This document shows positions 1 through 6,455 of a stretch of DNA of 10,598 nucleotides, piece by piece. Position 1 is the stretch's first letter; the number at the start of each line of letters is the position of its first letter. The notes under the pieces were generated by a model, which did no database searches, had not been told where the DNA came from, and saw only the letters and a list, made by a program, of their open reading frames with translations. Origin of the DNA: an uncultured Spirochaetales bacterium (GTDB taxonomy: Bacteria > Spirochaetota > Spirochaetia > Sphaerochaetales > Sphaerochaetaceae). The stretch spans positions 1 through 10,598 of the forward strand of contig CAKQJZ010000073.1 of assembly GCA_934247875.1 (NCBI GenBank), in the 5' to 3' direction. Position numbers and translations under genes: made by a program.

Positions 1-113
1 CAGAAAAAACCGCAAGACATCTATTTTGCATATTTATTCATTGCATTAGGGCGCTAACAGACTTTTGCAATTTCCTCTCTATTTCATTTTTTAGACAAAA
101 CAGCAGAAAATCG

Positions 114-163
114 GGCAATTATCCTTGTAATTGGTAAAATTTCTTTGGATAATTGCCATTTTT
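114..163 (+). promoter_or_regulatory. Perfect 11-bp inverted repeat upstream of iclR-type gene (operator or terminator)
   Basis: GGCAATTATCC (114-124) is matched exactly by its reverse complement GGATAATTGCC (147-157), with a 22-nt spacer. The right arm runs into ATTTTT, so it could be a weak terminator for a gene left of the window. It also lies directly upstream of a TATAAT box (163-168), the place expected for an autoregulatory operator of the IclR-type gene that follows. The long loop and the AT-rich stem make a terminator less convincing. The rest of 1-222 shows no gene. Confidence 0.45.
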
Positions 164-249
164 ATAATATTATTGAAACAAAAGTATTATTTCCAATGTT
201 AAAATATTAGAAAACTGCAAACATGGAAAAACAGAACAAGAGGAAAACA

Positions 250-1056
250 ATGCAAGAAGATGAAATACTGGACAGCAGCGAGAAGATGACAGATGACCTT
301 ACCGACCTATCTACTAATTCGGTATACAGAACATTGAACATCCTAGAGTCACTATCTTGCCATCAAGGTCTGATTCTAGAAGAGCTTGCCCCTATTGTCG
401 GATTATCAAGAGCTACTCTGTTTCGATTCCTCTCTGTTTTGCAGCGCATGGAATATGTCGAGAAAGACAAGAACAACAGATATAGGCTTACTCCTAGAAT
501 CTTCATGGTTGCAGCAAGAAGCATTGATGATGTAGAGCTTTCAAGAATATCAAAGCCTTTTATTGAAGATCTCAGCTTCGATACAGGAGAGACTACAATC
601 ATAAGCATCTTGGATGACGACTCACAGCTGCATCTGCAGAAGGTCGAATCCAGATATACAGCAAGATTCTACGAGAGAATCGGCAAGAGGACTCCTCTGT
701 ATTGTACAGCAAGTGGCAAAGTGCTGCTTGCAGGTATGGATGATGATCAATTCAACAGCTATCTAAGCAAAGTGCGCCTCATTCCATATACAATGAACAC
801 TGTAACAGACCCTTGCGTATTGAGAGATCAGATAGAGAAAATCAGAAAGGATGGATACTGCGAGCTTACAGGCGAATATGAGCAGGACATCCATACTCTC
901 GCATGCCCTATCGTCGATCATGATAATAAGATCATAGCAGCAGTAAGCATCAACTGGCCAACATTCAGGGAAACAGCAGATAAAAGAGACGTATGCCTTG
1001 AAAAGCTGAAGAACGTCGCCAAGCAGATTTCCCAGATAATGGGACATGTGGAATAA
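250..1056 (+). CDS. IclR-family transcriptional regulator
   Basis: A 268-residue protein with the IclR layout and usual family length. An N-terminal winged helix-turn-helix spans about residues 23-85, with the recognition helix in SRATLFRFLSVL (53-64) and wing RYRLTPRIF. The C-terminal effector-binding (GAF-like) domain follows, carrying the typical PLYCTASGKVLLAG block (149-162) and GEYEQDIHTLACPI (208-221). Family members bind small carbon metabolites and usually repress nearby catabolic genes; the ligand cannot be read here. I chose ATG 250 because AAGAGG (238-243) sits 6 nt upstream. An in-frame ATG at 223 would add nine residues but has no ribosome site. The gene ends at its own terminator, and the bicupin gene downstream on the same strand is the nearest candidate target. 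Confidence 0.93.
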   Translation: MQEDEILDSSEKMTDDLTDLSTNSVYRTLNILESLSCHQGLILEELAPIVGLSRATLFRFLSVLQRMEYVEKDKNNRYRLTPRIFMVAARSIDDVELSRISKPFIEDLSFDTGETTIISILDDDSQLHLQKVESRYTARFYERIGKRTPLYCTASGKVLLAGMDDDQFNSYLSKVRLIPYTMNTVTDPCVLRDQIEKIRKDGYCELTGEYEQDIHTLACPIVDHDNKIIAAVSINWPTFRETADKRDVCLEKLKNVAKQISQIMGHVE

Positions 1057-1080
1057 CTATAAAACATTAACAATCTAAGT

Positions 1081-1109
1081 GCTCACCACTTTCTAGGGTG
1101 AGCTTTTTT
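1081..1109 (+). terminator. Rho-independent terminator after the IclR gene
   Basis: GCTCACC (1081-1087) pairs with GGTGAGC (1097-1103) around a 9-nt loop and is followed at once by six T. It lies 24 nt after the stop codon and separates the regulator from the bicupin gene. Confidence 0.9.
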
Positions 1110-1216
1110 ATCAATCCAGCTCATAGCTTAGATTTCATTTTTATAATACAAACACTATTTTATGCATTCATTATTCATCAAAAAGAGTATTAACAAATAG
1201 TTTTTATTTATATTTT

Positions 1217-1280
1217 GAAAATGATTTTCATTATTGAGTTATTTTCATCCATTTGATATAATATTTCTATAAATAGAAAT
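1217..1280 (+). promoter_or_regulatory. Promoter of the bicupin gene with Fur-box-like palindrome and a second operator-like palindrome
   Basis: TTGAGT (1234-1239) and TATAAT (1257-1262) are 17 bp apart, a good sigma70-type promoter. Just upstream, and overlapping the -35, the bases 1217-1235 agree at 15 of 19 positions with the E. coli Fur consensus GATAATGATAATCATTATC. Within them TGAAAAT (1216-1222) and ATTTTCA (1224-1230) form a perfect palindrome. Around the expected transcription start lies another perfect palindrome, ATTTCTAT/ATAGAAAT (1263-1280, 2-bp centre). The promoter is well supported; the identity of any regulator is inference, and AT-rich DNA yields chance matches. Confidence 0.7.
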
Positions 1281-1293
1281 AGGAGGAATTTCC

Positions 1294-2001
1294 ATGGCAA
1301 TTGCAGTTGCAAGAAAAGAGGATAATCCAAAAGTAGTTAACGGTTATGGTGAAGTAGAATGGCTCAAAGGCACACATGATTTGGTAAGAGGATATAAGTG
1401 CATTCTCGAGAAGGGCCACACTGTTTCTCCAAAGCTTTACAAAGACAAGACAGTAGTATTCATTTTCGGACAGGGAACTGGTTACATCACAACACCTTCC
1501 AGAGCTTACAATATTGATCAGCTTTGCTTCTTCGTTCCTAATTTTGATGCAAAACCATATACAATCTATGCTGCAACAGATATGGAGTACATGATGGTTG
1601 TAACAGACATGCTTGAATCTGACCTGAAGGGATATGAGAGAACACATGTCATTCTTCCAAGCTTCAAGACACTTGCAGACTGCGAGCAGTACACACAGAC
1701 ATGCAAAGGTCCTAACACAAGAAGCTGGACAGTAATCACAAGCGGTCACCTTGCAAGAGTTCTGATGGGCGTTGTTAAAGCAGAAGGAGAAGGAACAATA
1801 GAGAAAGGACATCCAGCTGTAGACCAGTGGAACTACACTCTTCCAGGCGCTGACTTCACATTGACAGTTGAAGATGAGTCTATTCACCATGGCGCAAATG
1901 AATGGTCATTTGTACCTGCAGGTCTTGATCACTCATTGGTTGCAGAACCAGGCAAAACTGTTTACTACATCTGGTTCGAGCATAAGACAGCTGAAATCTA
2001 A
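1294..2001 (+). CDS. Bicupin (two-cupin-domain) protein of unknown function
   Basis: A 235-residue soluble protein with no signal peptide. It appears to hold two cupin folds: a first barrel at about residues 30-105, with FGQGTGYI in the turn region, and a second at about 150-232. The second ends in the cupin motif-2 signature VPAGLDHSLV (207-216; P208, G210, H213), and H173/D177/Q178 lie where motif-1 metal ligands might be. The layout recalls bicupins such as ureidoglycine aminohydrolase (AllE) and sugar isomerases, but the ligand set is too degenerate to assign a reaction. AGGAGG (1281-1286) lies 7 nt before the ATG. It is a single-gene unit with its own promoter and terminator, downstream of an IclR regulator that may control it. 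Cupin fold fairly sure; function unknown. Confidence 0.8.
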   Translation: MAIAVARKEDNPKVVNGYGEVEWLKGTHDLVRGYKCILEKGHTVSPKLYKDKTVVFIFGQGTGYITTPSRAYNIDQLCFFVPNFDAKPYTIYAATDMEYMMVVTDMLESDLKGYERTHVILPSFKTLADCEQYTQTCKGPNTRSWTVITSGHLARVLMGVVKAEGEGTIEKGHPAVDQWNYTLPGADFTLTVEDESIHHGANEWSFVPAGLDHSLVAEPGKTVYYIWFEHKTAEI

Positions 2002-2032
2002 GAATTATAATCTATAGTACCACTTACAATTA

Positions 2033-2060
2033 GGCCATCCAGTACGGATGGTCTTCTTAT
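2033..2060 (+). terminator. Rho-independent terminator after the bicupin gene
   Basis: GGCCATCC (2033-2040) pairs with GGATGGTC (2046-2053), with one G-T pair and a 5-nt loop, followed by the T-rich TTCTTATT. The T tract is interrupted, so termination may be incomplete. Confidence 0.75.
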
Positions 2061-2323
2061 TGACATTATTCATGAGCTATCAGCAAAACATAAGCTACGC
2101 TCATAGATAAAGCTTCAAGGACACGTCTATTTCGGCTGTACTATATCTTTCTATTTTCATCTACATATCATTCACTTTTGCTCAAAAGTATTTCAGACCA
2201 AAGAGGACAATACCTATTACGTGAATATGTTTAAAATTATGAAATGCAGAAAGCTAGCAAGTTAATCGTGATAATGAAAAAACAAGATAAAATTCGATAC
2301 TTGTGTTATTATGTCGTTTATTT

Positions 2324-2375
2324 GTTATTTAAGTAACACTGATGTTTTATATACCCGCTATTGTTACCTAAATAA
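2324..2375. promoter_or_regulatory. Paired near-palindromic sites in inverted orientation (possible double operator)
   Basis: GTTATTTAAGTAAC (2324-2337) is itself a near palindrome. The 14 bases 2325-2338 recur as the reverse complement at 2362-2375 (TGTTACCTAAATAA) with one mismatch, 23 nt away. They lie about 85-135 bp upstream of the operon's TTGACA box. They could be two binding sites for one dimeric regulator or the arms of a hairpin; no T tract follows directly. Confidence 0.35.
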
Positions 2376-2459
2376 TGTAAAAATGAGATATTAACCCTAT
2401 CTAATAGTATACTTAACTATTTTTTTATATATTCTATACGTTTTTTTTGTGTAAATTAG

Positions 2460-2490
2460 TTGACAATACCCTAAAAAAGACGAATATGTT
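2460..2490 (+). promoter_or_regulatory. Likely promoter of the six-gene operon
   Basis: A perfect -35 hexamer TTGACA (2460-2465) is followed by weak -10 candidates: GAATAT (2482-2487, 16-bp spacing) or TATGTT (2485-2490, 19-bp spacing). Poly-T tracts centred near 2423 and 2444, about two helical turns apart, lie just upstream and could act as UP-element or curved DNA. The weak -10 suggests dependence on an activator or a different sigma preference. Confidence 0.5.
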
Positions 2491-2515
2491 TCTCAAATAA
2501 CATGGAGGAATGTAT

Positions 2516-3118
2516 ATGCAAAACACTAAAAAGACTTTGCTTACAATTGCTTTGTTTCTGCTGATTCCAGTTGTTGCTTTTGCAGCAATCAGCGGAGATT
2601 CCCCTAAGACATATGGTCTACCTATGCTTATCACAAACGCAGGACAGGGTCCTGGCGGAAAGATGGCTAGACTTTTGACAACTCAGACTAAGACATTCAA
2701 GCTCAATACTGATTTCTTCTATGTATCAGAACCTCAGAAAGCTGACTTGGAAGCCCGTGACTACTCTTCCCTTTGGGTTGTAATCGGATCTACAGATAAG
2801 GGCCTTGGCGCATCTGGCATTACAATCGATCAGGAAATTGCAAGACTTGAGAAGATGGTTGGCTGGGCAAAAGAACTTAATATACCTATGGTTGGAGTTC
2901 TACTTGAAAAAGATAAGAGACAGCCTGGCATCCCTACAAATGCTAACGAAAGATGTATAGATACAATCGCTCCATATTGCCAGTGGCTCGTTGTTGTCAA
3001 AGATGGAAACAAAGATGGACGCTTTACAGATATAAGCAAGAAGTACAACATTCCTCTTACTATCATCGATACATCTCTTGATTTCACGAATCTCGTAAAG
3101 CAGGTTCTGGTTAAATAA
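2516..3118 (+). CDS. Exported DUF6305-like protein
   Basis: A 200-residue protein. A signal peptide covers about residues 1-24 (KK, then LLTIALFLLIPVVAFA), with type I cleavage expected near AFA. The mature part looks like a small alpha/beta domain: PMLITNAGQGPGG (36-48), WVVIGSTDKGLGASGI (87-102), a helix EIARLEKMVGWAKEL and IPMVGVLLE. The GLGASGI block and the paired hydrophobic strands resemble the family labelled DUF6305, whose function is not known to me. DGNKDGRF (163-170) looks like a dockerin/EF-hand-type calcium loop. I chose ATG 2516 because GGAGG (2504-2508) is 7 nt upstream; ATG 2510 directly abuts that site. It is the first gene of the operon, 10 nt before the permease gene, so a periplasmic accessory or binding role for that permease is a reasonable inference. 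Confidence 0.75.
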   Translation: MQNTKKTLLTIALFLLIPVVAFAAISGDSPKTYGLPMLITNAGQGPGGKMARLLTTQTKTFKLNTDFFYVSEPQKADLEARDYSSLWVVIGSTDKGLGASGITIDQEIARLEKMVGWAKELNIPMVGVLLEKDKRQPGIPTNANERCIDTIAPYCQWLVVVKDGNKDGRFTDISKKYNIPLTIIDTSLDFTNLVKQVLVK

Positions 3119-3128
3119 GGAAGGTCGA

Positions 3129-4439
3129 ATGTATCTTACAACTGCGATTATTCTGCTATTAATGGCTGCAGCATTCATTCTTGGCTCCATTTTCTTGAAA
3201 TCACCTGAGATTTCAATGTTCTTGGCAGCTATTGTTGGTGGTATTGCTGGGATAGCCTTCCAGGTAGGAGATCTGAACTTCATCAGACTTGTATCTGTTA
3301 CTGTTGAAGGTTTATTCACCAACTTCGACCTTGCTATTCTCTTTGTCTGCGCATCTTTCTTTGTAAACATCTATTCATACACAGGTGCTATGACAGCTAT
3401 GACTAGAAAGCTCATTGGCGGCGTTAGCAACAAGTGGGTCATCCTTGTATTCATGGCTATCTTCATGATCATTCCAGGAGCTCTTACAGGTGCAGGTTCT
3501 GTCTCTGTATTCGTTCTTGGTGCGCTTGTTTCAACTGTATTGAAGTACATGGGACTTGATGAGAAGAAGAGCACAGCATTTGTATTTATGTTTGCTATTC
3601 TCTCTGCTGCATGCCCTCCAATCAACTTATGGACAATGCTCATGACAGCAGCTGCAAATATGCCATATGTTGGATTCACATGGCCTTTGCTTGTTCCAAT
3701 CCTTATCACTGGTGCTGTTACAATCGTTTATCTTGGATGGGGCGCAAAGAAGGAAGAGAGCTCAAAGATTCTATCAGAGCTTCCAGAGGCTCCAGAGGGA
3801 ATGAACTGGTTCAGGATTCTGCTTCCTCTTTTGACTGTTTTTGCTCTTATTCTGCTCTCTCTTTATGCTCCTTTTGAGATTCCAGTACTTGGAACACCGC
3901 TGATCTTCTTGATTTCAGCTGTTGTTGCTATGCTGTGCAATCCTAAGAAGACATCATTTAAAGACATACTGAAAGTTCTCAATGACACAATGGAACAGGT
4001 ATTTCCACTTGTTGCAACAGTCATAAGCGTTGGCGCGCTTGTCAACATGATGGCTGCAACAGGAACAAAGGGTCTCATTGGCGTCACATTCATTACAATG
4101 CCAATAATCCTTATCTACCTGCTTCTGCTTGTATTCGGACCATTCTCTCAGGGATGCCTGAGCTACGGAAGTGCAATCCTTATCGGTGCGCCACTCATCT
4201 TCATGATGAATACTCGCGGTATGGATACAACAATTGTCTGTGCAGCGCTATCACTGATTTTCCCAATCGGCGACTGCTTACCTCCTTCACGTATCGTTGG
4301 ACGTGTATCAATTGATACAACAGGATACAAAGACAGCTACATGAGCTTCTTGAAGCAGATTGCTATTCCATGCGCTGTGCTTGGATTGGTTGCGCTTGTT
4401 ATGTTCATCAAACCAGCATGGTTTGTAGGACTGAAATAG
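3129..4439 (+). CDS. Ion-transporter-superfamily permease (TRAP DctM/GntP-like)
   Basis: A 436-residue, very hydrophobic membrane protein with about 10-12 membrane segments in two halves. Each half carries a Gly/Ser-rich re-entrant hairpin motif followed by a Cys-Pro-Pro turn: IPGALTGAGSVSVFVLG (115-131) then ACPPINLW (161-168), and FGPFSQGCLSYGSAILIG (336-353) then GDCLPPSRIV (381-390). A charged cytoplasmic loop at about 206-227 joins the halves. This two-hairpin design is typical of the ion transporter superfamily, which includes the TRAP large subunit DctM, GntP and CitMHS. These use ion gradients to import organic acids; the substrate here is unknown. AAGGAAGG lies 4 nt before the ATG. 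The adjoining exported DUF6305-like protein and small membrane protein recall the large, small and extracytoplasmic parts of TRAP systems without being clearly homologous. Confidence 0.75.
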   Translation: MYLTTAIILLLMAAAFILGSIFLKSPEISMFLAAIVGGIAGIAFQVGDLNFIRLVSVTVEGLFTNFDLAILFVCASFFVNIYSYTGAMTAMTRKLIGGVSNKWVILVFMAIFMIIPGALTGAGSVSVFVLGALVSTVLKYMGLDEKKSTAFVFMFAILSAACPPINLWTMLMTAAANMPYVGFTWPLLVPILITGAVTIVYLGWGAKKEESSKILSELPEAPEGMNWFRILLPLLTVFALILLSLYAPFEIPVLGTPLIFLISAVVAMLCNPKKTSFKDILKVLNDTMEQVFPLVATVISVGALVNMMAATGTKGLIGVTFITMPIILIYLLLLVFGPFSQGCLSYGSAILIGAPLIFMMNTRGMDTTIVCAALSLIFPIGDCLPPSRIVGRVSIDTTGYKDSYMSFLKQIAIPCAVLGLVALVMFIKPAWFVGLK

Positions 4440-4449
4440 GAGGATGATT

Positions 4450-4623
4450 ATGGTATTTCTAGAGAATCTAATACACATTCTGTACTTTGTAATAGCTGGT
4501 ATTATCCTGATCTATTTCTTCAAGCATCTCTTCAAGCGCACAAAGAGACAGGGATGGGTTTATGACATTGTTTATGTCTATTGCATGATTCCATTCCTCT
4601 TGAGAGTGCTTTATATCAAATAA
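4450..4623 (+). CDS. 57-residue membrane miniprotein, possible transporter small subunit
   Basis: A short gene between the permease and the zinc hydrolase. The protein has two likely transmembrane helices, IHILYFVIAGIILIYFF (about 8-24) and VYVYCMIPFLLRVLYI (about 41-56), joined by a positively charged loop, KHLFKRTKRQGW. Under the positive-inside rule that puts the loop in the cytoplasm and both ends outside. AGGAGG (4438-4443) overlaps the permease stop codon and is 6 nt before this ATG; an alternative ATG at 4444 abuts it. The next gene starts 11 nt after the stop. The strong ribosome site, tight packing and coherent topology argue that it is real. By position it may be the counterpart of a TRAP small subunit (DctQ), though it is far shorter. 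No family recognised. Confidence 0.75.
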   Translation: MVFLENLIHILYFVIAGIILIYFFKHLFKRTKRQGWVYDIVYVYCMIPFLLRVLYIK

Positions 4624-4634
4624 GGGGGCAGAGA

Positions 4635-5951
4635 ATGAAAGATGTACTCAAAACAGGCAGAAAACTGCCAAAATGGGGAAAGCTCATAGTTCTGCTCTTC
4701 GGTATTGCAGCAGCAGCTTTGTCGGGCTCCCAGTTCTACAAGCTAAGACATTTCAAAGAAGTTGTAGTATCATCCCCTGAGCTGACAGAAGTCCAGATGC
4801 TCAGCGACTATCTCCCTTCGCTGAGAGGCACATGGGCCGATACTCCAGTATTCATATATGACTCTGGTGTTGAAGGTGGATCTGTTCTATTTATGGGAAA
4901 TGTTCATCCATATGAACCAGCAACAAGCCTTGCAGCATATATCATGATGGAGAACATCCATGTTGAGAAAGGCAAGGTCTTCATTGTTCCTGAGACCAAC
5001 AGAAGTGGTTCAACAACAGGAATGCTAGGCAGTGCTTACCCTATGTTCTTCAACATCGAGACAGATTGGGGCAAAAAGACATATAGAATCGGAGACAGAA
5101 CTACAAACCCACTTGATCAGTGGCCTGACCCATTCACATATGTTCACTACCCTGATGGTCAGAATCTTGCTTATCAGGATATAAGAAACATGAACAGAAC
5201 ATACCCAGGCAGAGCAGATGGCACACTAACAGAACGTGCTAGCTACGCTGTTATGGAAATGATCAGGCAGAATGATATCGACATCTCAATTGATGCCCAC
5301 GAAGCTTCTATTACCTACCCTGTTGTTTCAACATATGTAACTCACCAAAGAGCAGAGGATGCTGCAATGATGGCATCAATGATGCTCACTGCTATGAACT
5401 TCGATATGAAGTGCGAAGTATCCCCAACAGGACTCAGAGGTCTATCTCATAGAGAATGGGGAGACTTCAGCGATACTTATGCTGTTCTTATGGAAACTCC
5501 AGAACCATTCATTGACAGAATCAATGGACCTATGACAGAAGATCTCTTCAAGGATGGAAAGGATGTATTCTTGCAGGCTGCTGCAGACAAGAAGCTTGTT
5601 TACACAACTTCATACAGTGCAACTGAAGAAGCTCTTGAGAAGAATCTAGAAGAAGACCCTAGAGCTATTCTTGGCTTCCCTCTCTGGTACAGAGTTGGAA
5701 GACATCTCTCAGGTGCTGCTGAGTTCGTAAGTCAGGTTGGCTTATTCGAGCCAGATAAAGAAGTCATCGCGACATGGCCTCTTTACGAAGATCTCGAAGC
5801 AAATGACTGCGGTTACTTCCTGCATAACCCAGAAGATTATGCCGATAGCGAAGGGGACTATAAGATGTCTGGTGCTGCATGGGATTTCTTCCACGGTGGC
5901 TATTATCATCGTGGCTCTAAATCCAATAGAAGCCTGGTATTTGAAATTTAA
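4635..5951 (+). CDS. Exported zinc hydrolase of the succinylglutamate desuccinylase/aspartoacylase (M14-like) family
   Basis: A 438-residue protein with one N-terminal membrane segment (about residues 15-31, KLIVLLFGIAAAALSGS) that is a signal anchor or uncleaved leader, placing the enzyme outside the membrane. It has the expected catalytic pattern: GNVHPYEPA (zinc ligands H91, E94), RNMNRTYPG (N187, R188, substrate carboxylate binding), ISIDAHEAS (third ligand H222), and METPEP, whose E287 fits the general acid/base. Relatives remove acyl groups from amino acids or cleave C-terminal residues. They are normally cytoplasmic, so an exported form suggests scavenging. I chose ATG 4635 because AGGGGG (4623-4628) is 6 nt upstream; a longer reading from 4581 would run through the miniprotein gene. 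The C-terminal 120 residues are an extra domain I do not recognise. Exact substrate unknown. Confidence 0.82.
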   Translation: MKDVLKTGRKLPKWGKLIVLLFGIAAAALSGSQFYKLRHFKEVVVSSPELTEVQMLSDYLPSLRGTWADTPVFIYDSGVEGGSVLFMGNVHPYEPATSLAAYIMMENIHVEKGKVFIVPETNRSGSTTGMLGSAYPMFFNIETDWGKKTYRIGDRTTNPLDQWPDPFTYVHYPDGQNLAYQDIRNMNRTYPGRADGTLTERASYAVMEMIRQNDIDISIDAHEASITYPVVSTYVTHQRAEDAAMMASMMLTAMNFDMKCEVSPTGLRGLSHREWGDFSDTYAVLMETPEPFIDRINGPMTEDLFKDGKDVFLQAAADKKLVYTTSYSATEEALEKNLEEDPRAILGFPLWYRVGRHLSGAAEFVSQVGLFEPDKEVIATWPLYEDLEANDCGYFLHNPEDYADSEGDYKMSGAAWDFFHGGYYHRGSKSNRSLVFEI

Positions 5952-5952
5952 A

Positions 5953-5966
5953 GGAAGGTGACTTCC
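5953..5966 (+). other. Small intergenic hairpin with GNRA-type loop
   Basis: GGAAG (5953-5957) and CTTCC (5962-5966) enclose GTGA, a GNRA tetraloop. It sits between the zinc hydrolase stop codon and the ribosome site AGAGGAG (5967-5973) of the next gene, directly abutting that site. It could stabilise a processed mRNA end or tune translation; this is inference. Confidence 0.35.
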
Positions 5967-5978
5967 AGAGGAGTATAT

Positions 5979-6455
5979 ATGAAAAAGATTATCTCGCTTT
6001 CAATTCTTCTCTTCTTAATGCTCTCTGCGCTTTTTGCAGGGGGCTCAAAAGAGAAAACAGCTCCAGCAGTCAAGGAAAGCACTCCAGCTGCTGTATCTGC
6101 ACCTGTACAGGAAGCAAAGCCTGTAGAAGCAGCTCCTGCACCTCAGGTAGCAGCTCCTGCAGAAGAGGCACCAAAGCCAGAGAAGAAGTATTTCCAATAT
6201 GCAGTTGCTGTAGGAAAGAATGCATCAGTTACAGTTCTTTCTGACCTTTATAAGGACGAACTGCATGGCGAAATCGCTGTTCCTGCATCTATTAAAGATG
6301 AGATTGCAGCCTCATACCCAGAAATTGGGAAAAACATCATTGCTGTACCAACAGAGAAAGATGCTGAGATTGCAATTAAAGAGGGAAGCTTCTTAGTTGC
6401 TCTGCTCCCTCTCTCATACAAAGCAGAGCTTGACGTTCTCAGCCTTGAGCTGTAG
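5979..6455 (+). CDS. Exported Ala/Pro/Glu-rich protein of unknown function
   Basis: A 158-residue protein. A signal peptide (about residues 1-20, KKIISLSILLFLMLSALFA) ends in GGSKEK, a style often seen in spirochaete exported proteins. There is no Cys at the junction, so it is not an obvious lipoprotein. Residues 28-69 are a low-complexity, flexible stretch rich in Ala, Pro and Glu with repeated AAPA/APV units. The last 88 residues (71-158) form a small domain with a strand-like start, YFQYAVAVGKNASVTVLSDL, and a hydrophobic tail. I chose ATG 5979 because AGAGGAG (5967-5973) is 5 nt upstream. The linker may span the periplasm or peptidoglycan to present the C-terminal domain. It sits between two exported hydrolases in one operon, so an accessory role there is plausible. 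No family recognised. Confidence 0.75.
   Translation: MKKIISLSILLFLMLSALFAGGSKEKTAPAVKESTPAAVSAPVQEAKPVEAAPAPQVAAPAEEAPKPEKKYFQYAVAVGKNASVTVLSDLYKDELHGEIAVPASIKDEIAASYPEIGKNIIAVPTEKDAEIAIKEGSFLVALLPLSYKAELDVLSLEL

Larger units (their letters stand above)
2061..2509. other. Long gene-free AT-rich region
   Basis: About 450 bases with no convincing intact gene on either strand. From the left it holds a 52-codon open stretch (2107-2265) with faint resemblance to a transposase C-terminus, an inverted-repeat pair (2324-2375), T tracts of 7 (2420-2426) and 8 bases (2441-2448), and a TTGACA box (2460-2465) that probably drives the operon to the right. Short antisense open frames here lack ribosome sites and protein-like composition. 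Confidence 0.6.

Noticed and set aside
1267..1890. 207-codon open frame on the minus strand across the bicupin gene
   Set aside because: It is Cys/Phe/Tyr-rich with no domain-like pattern and no ribosome site, and it is fully antisense to a gene with clear cupin motifs, promoter and terminator.
2900..3370. 156-codon minus-strand frame across the DUF6305-like and permease genes
   Set aside because: It is antisense to two well-supported genes, has no ribosome site, and its composition is typical of a codon-bias shadow.
4581..4634. Upstream extension of the zinc hydrolase start
   Set aside because: These 18 codons overlap the 57-residue membrane gene in another frame and have no ribosome site, whereas ATG 4635 has AGGGGG at proper spacing.
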